A stretch of 10,000 nt of DNA from Chersky-840 sp035532735 (GTDB lineage Bacteria > Actinomycetota > Acidimicrobiia > Acidimicrobiales > UBA8190), in assembly GCA_035532735.1 (NCBI GenBank), contig DATKQM010000001.1, positions 1-10,000 on the forward strand, read 5' to 3'. Position numbers and translations under genes: made by a program. Below, piece after piece: positions 5,307-10,000 of the stretch (positions within the stretch are counted from its first letter, which is position 1; each line of letters begins with the position of its first letter). The notes beneath the pieces were generated by a model. That model saw only the letters and a program-made list of their open reading frames with translations, was not told the origin of the DNA and searched no databases.

Positions 5307-6227
5307 TTAGTGACCGCGGAAAGCTTGGAAGATCCCCAGGACCGCAGGCCCGGCAATAATGACGAACAGCGCCGGCATGATGCAGAAGACCATCGGGAAG
5401 AGCATCTTCACCGGTGCCTTCTGTGCCAGTTCTTGCGCCAACTGATGACGCTTCACCCGCATCTCGGCGGCCTGGCTGCGCAGGATCGATCCCACCGAGA
5501 CCCCGAAGGTGTCGGCCTGGATGAGCGCCAGGATGAACGACCGCAGTTCGGGGAGCTCAACCCGGGCGTCGAGCGCGTAGAGGGCGTCGGACCGGCTCGA
5601 CCCGGCCCGCATCTCACCGAGCATGCGGGAGAACTCCTCGGACAACGGGCCCGGGACCATGGACACGGTACGGGCCAGCGCTTGTTCGAAGCCCAGTCCC
5701 GCTTCGACGCTGATGGTGAGCAGGTCGAGGATGTCGGGAAGCTTGCGCCGCATGGTCATTTGGCGCTCGGCCACCACCCGGTTCAGCCAGGCGTCGGGGC
5801 CGATGGCACCGGCGATGCCGATGAACACGATGACCGCCAACAAGGTCTTGCCCGTGAGGCTCGTACAGGTCCACACCACGAGCCACAGCACGGGGATGGC
5901 CACCACCGACATCATCCGGATGACGAGGAACTGGTCGATCTGCTCGGCCGTGCCCCGCCCCGCCATGACGAGCTTGTGGCGGAACTTGTCCAGGTATTCG
6001 GTGGGCAGGAGTCGCTTCAAGAGCCCGACGACCGCAGCGGCGGCCGGGGCCATGACCCGCTCGACAAAGGGGTCTTTGAGGTCCTCCTCGCGCTTGATCG
6101 CGGAGTCGTAGTCACCGAGGCGCACCCGCGCCGAGCGCACGCTCAGGCGCGCCTCGGCCTTTATGAAGATCGCGTAGGTGAGACCGGTGGCGGCGAAGAA
6201 GATGGCGATGACAGCCAAGGGCAACAT
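5307..6227 (-). CDS. tadC: Tad pilus inner-membrane platform protein TadC
   Basis: This 306-residue protein carries a GspF/T2SSF domain. It has an N-terminal hydrophobic helix (about 4-22), a charged cytoplasmic stretch, two central helices (about 101-121 and 128-146), the T2SSF region (about 164-290; RKLPDILDLLTISVEAGLGF, then MLGEMRAGSSRSDAL and ALIQADTFGVSVGSILR) and a C-terminal helix (about 277-300). In Tad systems TadC pairs with TadB as the membrane platform on which the TadA ATPase acts. The ATG at 6227 follows the tadB stop by one base (TGACATG), with GAGGT inside the end of tadB serving as ribosome binding site. The length is typical for TadC, and its place directly after tadB supports the call over a generic type II secretion F protein. 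Confidence 0.94.
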   Translation of the reverse strand: MLPLAVIAIFFAATGLTYAIFIKAEARLSVRSARVRLGDYDSAIKREEDLKDPFVERVMAPAAAAVVGLLKRLLPTEYLDKFRHKLVMAGRGTAEQIDQFLVIRMMSVVAIPVLWLVVWTCTSLTGKTLLAVIVFIGIAGAIGPDAWLNRVVAERQMTMRRKLPDILDLLTISVEAGLGFEQALARTVSMVPGPLSEEFSRMLGEMRAGSSRSDALYALDARVELPELRSFILALIQADTFGVSVGSILRSQAAEMRVKRHQLAQELAQKAPVKMLFPMVFCIMPALFVIIAGPAVLGIFQAFRGH

Positions 6228-6228
6228 G

Positions 6229-7212
6229 TCAGACCTCGATGTCTACGAGCTTGCGGGTCCAGTAGATGCCGATCACTCCGAGCCCGATGGACCCGTAGAA
6301 GAGGATCTCCCCGAAGGCCTGGTGGAACAGAGGGCTGATGTAGCTCGGGTTGACGGCATAGACGAAGAAGCCGATGGCGATGGGTAGGATCGAGATGACC
6401 GCGGCGCCGATCCGCCCCTCGGCGGTCAGCGTCTTGGCCTCGCCTCGGATCCTGGCCCGGGCGATCATGGTGTCGGCCACGATGTCGAGCAGCTCGGCCA
6501 GGTTTCCCCCGACCTCGCGCTGGATCCCGATAGCGGTGACCACCCATTCGAAGTCGTCGCTGCGGACCCGCTGGGCCACCTCGGAAAGTGCGTCGACGAG
6601 CGACCGTCCCAATCGCGCTTCGGCCACGACGTGGCGCATTTCCTTGCCGATGGGGTCCGACAGTTGCTGGGAGACCGTGGTGAGCCCTTGGAGGATCGAG
6701 AACCCCGACCGCAGCGTGGTGCCGAGTAGTTGCAGCATGTCGGGGAGCTGAGCTGTGAACAGGGCGGTGCGACGCTTCGCCGCCGCCATGAGCGCCATCC
6801 ACGGGACCACGGCCACCAGTCCGAGGGCGATGAGACCCCAGATGGCGTTGCCGAGAAGCAACCCGAGCGCACCACCCACGACCACGCCGACGAGGTAGAC
6901 GAACAGCGCCTCGGCGGGCCGCAGCGGAAGGTCGGCCTGGTCGAGGAGTCGCTTCAGGTATTGGAGAATGCCCCGCCGCGTCGCCAGCTCGGCGACCGTG
7001 GCCACGGCGCGCTGGAGGAACGGCGTCTTCATGAGCTCGGGCGTGCCCCCGGTGGTGGCGGTGGCGACACCTGCCTCGCGCAGCGTCCCCACCGAATACG
7101 GCGCCAGGGTCTCGTGCAGGTGCCGTTGGCGCTCGCGCATGACCAGGCTGATCAGTCCCCAGGTCAGCAGGCCGGCGGCGGGGAGGACCAGCAAGGCGAT
7201 CAGGTATTTCAT
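6229..7212 (-). CDS. tadB: Tad pilus inner-membrane platform protein TadB
   Basis: This 327-residue platform protein starts at ATG 7212-7210, which overlaps the tadA TGA in an ATGA junction; the open frame upstream is only a shadow inside tadA. It has an N-terminal helix (about 3-25), a cytoplasmic segment, a hydrophobic pair (about 103-145), the T2SSF domain (about 155-280, with QLPDMLQLLGTTLRSGFSIL and the AIGIQREVGGNLAELLDIVA motif) and C-terminal helices (about 267-286 and 303-318). By family knowledge TadB and TadC form the membrane base driven by TadA during pilus extension. The ATGA overlap implies coupled translation with tadA. Nothing appears truncated. Confidence 0.94.
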   Translation of the reverse strand: MKYLIALLVLPAAGLLTWGLISLVMRERQRHLHETLAPYSVGTLREAGVATATTGGTPELMKTPFLQRAVATVAELATRRGILQYLKRLLDQADLPLRPAEALFVYLVGVVVGGALGLLLGNAIWGLIALGLVAVVPWMALMAAAKRRTALFTAQLPDMLQLLGTTLRSGFSILQGLTTVSQQLSDPIGKEMRHVVAEARLGRSLVDALSEVAQRVRSDDFEWVVTAIGIQREVGGNLAELLDIVADTMIARARIRGEAKTLTAEGRIGAAVISILPIAIGFFVYAVNPSYISPLFHQAFGEILFYGSIGLGVIGIYWTRKLVDIEV

Positions 7213-8567
7213 CGCCGGGCCACCCGGATCCGGGAGAACTCCTCGACCTGGAACAGATCGGCGTCGAGCTTCACCCCGGCGTCCTCGAGCTTGTCGGCGA
7301 AGTGGGGACGGATCCCCATCGACTTGAGCGTGCCCCGATACTTCCCGTCCTCGTCGACGCCCATGGAGTAGTCGAACATGAAAAGGTCCTGGGTGATGAC
7401 GACCTCGCCCTCCATGTGCTGGACCTCGGCCACGTGCGTGACCCGACGAGTTCCGTCCCGCATGCGGGTGAGGTGCACGATGAGGTCGATGGCCGAAGCC
7501 ATCTGCTCCCGGATGACCCGGATGGGCAGGTCGAAGCCGGCCATCAACGTCATGGTCTCGACACGTGACAGCGTGTCTCTCGGGCTGTTGGAGTGGATCG
7601 TGGTGAGCGAGCCGTCGTGGCCGGTGTTCATGGCCTGGAGCATGTCGAGGGCCTCGCCACCACGACACTCACCGACGATGATCCGGTCCGGCCGCATACG
7701 CAGAGAGTTCCGCATGAGGTCCCGGATGGTGATCTCGCCCCGTCCCTCGATGTTGGGGGGACGGGATTCCAGCGACGCCACGTGCTCCTGGCGGAGCTGG
7801 AGCTCCTTGGAGTCCTCGATGGTCACGATCCGCTCGTCGTCGGGCACGAACCCCGACAGCACGTTGAGCAGCGTCGTCTTTCCGGTGTCGGTCCCTCCCG
7901 ACACGATGATGTTGAGCTTGCCCACCACGCACGCCTCGACGAACCGCGCCAGGGCCGAAGTGATCGTCATGTTCTGGATGAGGTCCTCGACCTGCAAGGG
8001 GTCCTTGGAGAACTTCCGGACCGTCAGGAACGGCCCCCCGTAGGCGAGCGGGTGGATGACGGCGTTGACACGGGAACCGTCAGGGAGACGGGCGTCGACC
8101 ATGGGCGACGCCTCGTCGACGCGCCGAGAGACCTCACCGACGATCTTGTCGATGACCCGACGCAGGTGGGTCTCGTCGATGAAGCTCGTGGGCGTCCGCT
8201 CGATCTTGCCCTTGCGCTCGATGTAGACCTTGTCGGGCCCGTTGACCATGACCTCGGTCACCTCGGGGTCCTCCAAGTATCCCTGGATGGGCCCGTAGCC
8301 GAGGATGTCGTTGGCGATGTCCTCGCCCAGCCGGGCCTTGTCGGCCAGGCTCAAGGGCGTCGTCTCGTCGGACAGGGCAGCCTGGAGATGCGCGTTCACG
8401 CGCGGCCGCAGGTCCTTGGCCGTGAGCCGGCCCTGGGACAGCTCGGGTCCGAGCTCCTCGATGAGGCGCTGGTGCACGCGGAGGTGGACTTCCTCGAGAA
8501 GCCGGGCCCGGGCCTCCTCGGACGAGAGGAAGCCGCCGGCTTGGCGCAAGTGGTCAGAAAGGGTCAT
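7209..8567 (-). CDS. tadA: Tad pilus assembly ATPase TadA/CpaF
   Basis: This is a 452-residue secretion ATPase that powers Flp pilus assembly from the cytoplasmic side. The N-terminal domain (about 15-200) contains the family stretch ANDILGYGPIQGYLEDPEV, then ITEVMVNG-like and IDKIV motifs, and DARLPDGSRVNAVIHPLA. The ATPase core has Walker A SGGTDTGKTT (223-232), an acidic box TIEDSKELQL (249-258), Walker B in RPDRIIVGECRGGEALDML (292-310), and the His box with GHDGSLTTIHSNSPR. All catalytic features are present. One point is odd: Asp227 (codon 7889-7887, GAC) lies inside the P-loop, where TadA proteins usually have Gly. The start is ATG 8567-8565 with GAGGGG overlapping the tadZ stop, 10 nt after tadZ. 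Length and motifs are normal for TadA, and its place between tadZ and tadB fits the standard order. Confidence 0.97.
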   Translation of the reverse strand: MTLSDHLRQAGGFLSSEEARARLLEEVHLRVHQRLIEELGPELSQGRLTAKDLRPRVNAHLQAALSDETTPLSLADKARLGEDIANDILGYGPIQGYLEDPEVTEVMVNGPDKVYIERKGKIERTPTSFIDETHLRRVIDKIVGEVSRRVDEASPMVDARLPDGSRVNAVIHPLAYGGPFLTVRKFSKDPLQVEDLIQNMTITSALARFVEACVVGKLNIIVSGGTDTGKTTLLNVLSGFVPDDERIVTIEDSKELQLRQEHVASLESRPPNIEGRGEITIRDLMRNSLRMRPDRIIVGECRGGEALDMLQAMNTGHDGSLTTIHSNSPRDTLSRVETMTLMAGFDLPIRVIREQMASAIDLIVHLTRMRDGTRRVTHVAEVQHMEGEVVITQDLFMFDYSMGVDEDGKYRGTLKSMGIRPHFADKLEDAGVKLDADLFQVEEFSRIRVARR

Positions 8568-8577
8568 GACTATCCCC

Positions 8578-9777
8578 TCACACGGATTGTCGGGACTGCG
8601 CCGGAGCCGACGCAGAGTTCATGAGCGTGTCGGCCAAGCCGTCGATGCTCTTGGCAAACTTCGACCGGGGCGCGCTGGTCACGACGGGAACACCCCGGTT
8701 GACCGACTCCGCCACCAAGATGTCACTGGGCAGCGCGGCGTCGACCTTCAGTTGCAAGGCCCGCTCGGCGTCGGCTTCGGTCAGGCCCACCCGAGTGTTG
8801 GCCCGGTTGAGCACGAACTTGACCCGCGAGAAGGGGATACCGAGGACCCGCATCGTCTGGAGCCCGATCCGCGCACTCTTGAGGCTCATGACGTCGAGCC
8901 CCGCCATCACCAAGATGTCGTCGGACGACTCGATGGCAGCCAGGGTGACCTCGGCGAAGTTGGCGGAGGTGTCGACCACGACATAGGCGCACCGCTCGCG
9001 CAGGATGTCGAGGATCCGGGCGATATCGGCCCGTCCGATCTGATCGGCCGAGCTGGGCTCGGTCGGTGCCGCCAGCACGAGCAACCCGCTAGGCGGGTGC
9101 CGCAGGAGCAGGTTCTCGAGCATGGCCCCGTCCAGGCGGTCCCCGGCCTGGACGGCTTCGGCGATGGTGTGGGTGGGCTGGAGCTGGAGCATGAGCGCCA
9201 CGTCACCGAACTGGAGATCGGCGTCGACGAGCACCACGGGCTGGATGGTCCGCTTGGCCAGTGCAACGGCCAGGTTGATGGCGACGACCGACTTCCCGGT
9301 CCCCCCCTTGGTGCAGAACACCGACACGACCCGACCCGGGGTCTGGGCTCCGGTGGCAGGGGTCGACGAGCTCGAGCCCGGACCGCGCGCCAGTACGCGC
9401 GCCGAGGCCCGGGAGATGGCGTCGAGCAGCTCGGCGTCATCGGCCGACACCGCCACCACGTCGTCGACGCCGGCCCGGATGGCCTGCTGGAGGACGCCGG
9501 CGGTCAATTCGTAGACGACCATGATGGCGCTGCATGCGGGTCGGAAGGCCATGAGCCCGGCGACCTGGGTGATGATGGTGTCCGGAGCCTCCGAAGGCCC
9601 GAAGACGACGACACCGGGACGCGACGCGTCGATGGTCTCGGTGAAGGAGGCCAGGTTCTCGTACCCGACCACGCTGCCATCGAGCTCGCGGACGTGGTCG
9701 GTCAGGACGCCCCGGACGACCTCGTCGGGATCGACGACGCCGACAATGGCGTCGCTGTCAGTGCGTGTGTCAGCCAT
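8578..9777 (-). CDS. tadZ: Tad pilus localisation ATPase TadZ/CpaE
   Basis: This 399-residue protein of the MinD/ParA superfamily is thought in other Tad systems to position the pilus machine at the cell pole or membrane. Residues about 10-128 form a receiver-like domain. Asp16 and Asp18 remain near the usual acidic pocket, but the phospho-acceptor strand reads GVVVFGP, with Phe-Gly where Asp is expected, so it is probably not phosphorylated. A Ser/Thr-rich linker (134-142) follows. The ATPase domain has the deviant Walker A CTKGGTGKS (155-163) with signature Lys157 and Lys162, Walker A' VLVDADLQFGD (183-192) and a Walker B-like YVVVDTSANF (265-274). The C-terminal tail (from about 388) is short and polar. 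The ATG at 9777 is 3 nt after the cpaB stop, and tadA begins 10 nt downstream. A simple chromosome-partition ParA is unlikely given the receiver-like domain and the neighbours. Confidence 0.93.
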   Translation of the reverse strand: MADTRTDSDAIVGVVDPDEVVRGVLTDHVRELDGSVVGYENLASFTETIDASRPGVVVFGPSEAPDTIITQVAGLMAFRPACSAIMVVYELTAGVLQQAIRAGVDDVVAVSADDAELLDAISRASARVLARGPGSSSSTPATGAQTPGRVVSVFCTKGGTGKSVVAINLAVALAKRTIQPVVLVDADLQFGDVALMLQLQPTHTIAEAVQAGDRLDGAMLENLLLRHPPSGLLVLAAPTEPSSADQIGRADIARILDILRERCAYVVVDTSANFAEVTLAAIESSDDILVMAGLDVMSLKSARIGLQTMRVLGIPFSRVKFVLNRANTRVGLTEADAERALQLKVDAALPSDILVAESVNRGVPVVTSAPRSKFAKSIDGLADTLMNSASAPAQSRQSV

Positions 9778-9780
9778 CGC

Positions 9781-10000
9781 TCAGCCCCCCGAGGTCGTGC
9801 TGGCGGGGATGAGGTTGGCGCCCGTGATCGTGGTGGGCGCGGCGGCCGGGTTCCCGGCCGCTTCGAGGGCCAGGTAGATGCCCCCGGTCACACCACCGCC
9901 GTTGGACTGGGCCAGGGCGATCCGTGCCGCCGCGGCGGGCGTGACGGCGAAGGTGATCACGTTGCTGGTCGTGGTGGAGGTGGTCTGGGCCGACGAGGCC
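9781..10000 (-). CDS. cpaB: Flp pilus assembly protein CpaB/RcpC, C-terminal fragment (continues beyond window)
   Basis: About 73 codons are open from the window edge to TGA at 9783-9781. The translation includes VITFAVTPAAAARIALAQSN and then GGIYLALEAAGN, matching the end of CpaB proteins, where a beta strand plus the T-P-x-x-A-x-x-x-x-x-A helix precedes a Y-L-A-L strand. A Thr/Ser-rich stretch (TTSTTTS) precedes it, and a low-complexity tail ending SGG follows. In Tad systems CpaB is an extracytoplasmic, membrane-anchored assembly factor, often encoded just before tadZ. The stop is 3 nt from the tadZ ATG. Its start, SAF domain and signal anchor lie outside the window, so completeness cannot be judged. 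Confidence 0.82.
   Translation of the reverse strand, partial: ASSAQTTSTTTSNVITFAVTPAAAARIALAQSNGGGVTGGIYLALEAAGNPAAAPTTITGANLIPASTTSGG

Noticed and set aside
6229..7668. 479-residue extended TadB
   Set aside because: The extra N-terminal part lies inside tadA in another frame. The ATG at 7212 overlaps the tadA stop and starts with a typical TadB membrane helix.
1..10000. tRNA, rRNA, insertion sequence, phage or defence genes
   Set aside because: None seen. Coding is uniform in composition, and all genes fit one pilus locus, so there is no sign of a recent insertion.

Overview
The window is high-G+C bacterial DNA that reads as an actinobacterial chromosome segment. Acidimicrobiia or a relative is my best guess, from composition, GTG starts and the gene families; nothing here fixes the taxon. 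Almost everything lies on the minus strand, and the theme is one system: a Tad/Flp (type IVc) pilus with its pilins and a two-component regulator.

Read in transcription order (right to left), positions 10000 to 3904 hold a tightly packed operon: the C-terminal end of cpaB (cut by the window edge), tadZ/cpaE, tadA/cpaF, tadB, tadC, and then a polytopic GT-C-like membrane protein starting only 17 nt after tadC. Junctions are 3 nt, 10 nt, a 4-nt ATGA overlap, 1 nt and 17 nt. A hairpin at 3848-3878 probably ends the unit. After a 188-bp regulatory gap comes a two-gene unit: a membrane GAF histidine kinase of the NarX/DesK type (3715-2024) and a NarL-type response regulator (2024-1371), coupled by a TAATG stop/start overlap.

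A 240-bp gap follows (1131-1370). It carries a six-copy 12-bp tandem repeat and a promoter-like box that matches one ahead of the kinase gene. Next are two tandem Flp pilin genes (1130-918 and 862-644) with the class III prepilin motif G/ASLVEY. A strong hairpin at 584-617 separates them from a convergent plus-strand gene (1-611, 5' end outside the window), which encodes the C-terminal part of a second membrane protein from the same family as the one after tadC.

How the parts fit (inference from families and layout): CpaB, TadZ, TadA, TadB and TadC form the inner-membrane assembly machine that polymerises the two Flp pilins. The kinase/regulator pair sits between machine and pilins and is a plausible controller of pilin expression through the upstream DNA. 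The two GT-C-like proteins flank the locus and may modify pilus or envelope components. The prepilin peptidase and TadE/F-type pseudopilins are not in this window.

The most unusual items are the 12-bp repeat array in front of the pilins, the shared GATC-N14-CGATAG box, the paired GT-C-like paralogs, and the pilin duplication, in which the mature protein is frozen while the leader has diverged.
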